Shown: piece by piece, positions 5,657-5,686 of the stretch
How positions within the stretch are numbered: the first letter of the stretch is position 1
Layout: every line of letters begins with the position of its first letter
NCBI GenBank assembly: GCA_016209785.1
Contig: JACQVM010000163.1
Coordinates: 1-5,686 of the forward strand
Source of the DNA: Candidatus Melainabacteria bacterium
GTDB lineage: Bacteria; Cyanobacteriota; Vampirovibrionia; Obscuribacterales; Obscuribacteraceae
DNA length: 5,686 nt
Direction: 5' to 3'
Translations under genes and position numbers: made by a program
The notes under the pieces: generated by a model
Told to the model about the DNA's origin: nothing
The model's database searches: none
Seen by the model: the letters and a program-made list of their open reading frames with translations, nothing else

Positions 5657-5686
5657 TAGTTATTGTTAGGCTCATTGGGCTCAGCC

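Noticed and set aside
5591..5686. Possible tRNA or other RNA gene at the right edge
   Set aside because: Only short hairpins and a tandem GGCTCA are visible; no T-arm motif or cloverleaf can be formed within the window.

Overview
This window looks like an ordinary bacterial chromosomal segment carrying housekeeping genes. Base composition is moderate, roughly mid-40s % GC by eye. A lipoprotein signal peptide with a lipobox and the close match of the aspartokinase to the E. coli LysC (AKIII) subtype suggest a diderm (Gram-negative-type) bacterium. The sequence alone does not fix the phylum. I see no sign of plasmid, phage or IS origin: no transposase, integrase, CRISPR array, tRNA or rRNA.

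Layout from left to right. (1) Positions 1-684, + strand: the C-terminal half of an aspartokinase (lysC), cut by the window edge, including both ACT regulatory domains. (2) Positions 662-2206, - strand: a complete ComM/YifB-family AAA+ ATPase, converging on lysC with a 23-bp tail-to-tail overlap. (3) Positions 2271-3050, - strand: a predicted lipoprotein made of six exactly 34-residue TPR repeats. (4) Positions 3203-4987, - strand: a complete bacterial-type aspartyl-tRNA synthetase (aspS). (5) Positions 5129-5590, + strand: an unrecognised small membrane protein, divergent from aspS.

The three minus-strand genes run aspS -> TPR lipoprotein -> comM, with gaps of about 152 and 64 bp. Each gap holds clear dyad symmetry: a nested stem-loop just after the aspS stop, a perfect 8-bp-arm palindrome beside a candidate extended -10 ahead of the TPR gene, and a mismatch-bearing hairpin plus a 12-bp palindrome ahead of comM. 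The cluster is therefore probably several transcription units with controlled read-through, not one tight operon.

Functionally, lysC (aspartate-family amino acid synthesis) and aspS (Asp-tRNA charging) both act on aspartate, but they lie on opposite strands with unrelated genes between them, so I infer no joint regulation. ComM is the competence-linked branch-migration helicase family; the six-TPR lipoprotein could be an envelope assembly factor, but nothing ties the two beyond adjacency. I found no convincing new multi-gene system. The points most worth a second look are the intergenic structures and the orphan membrane protein.
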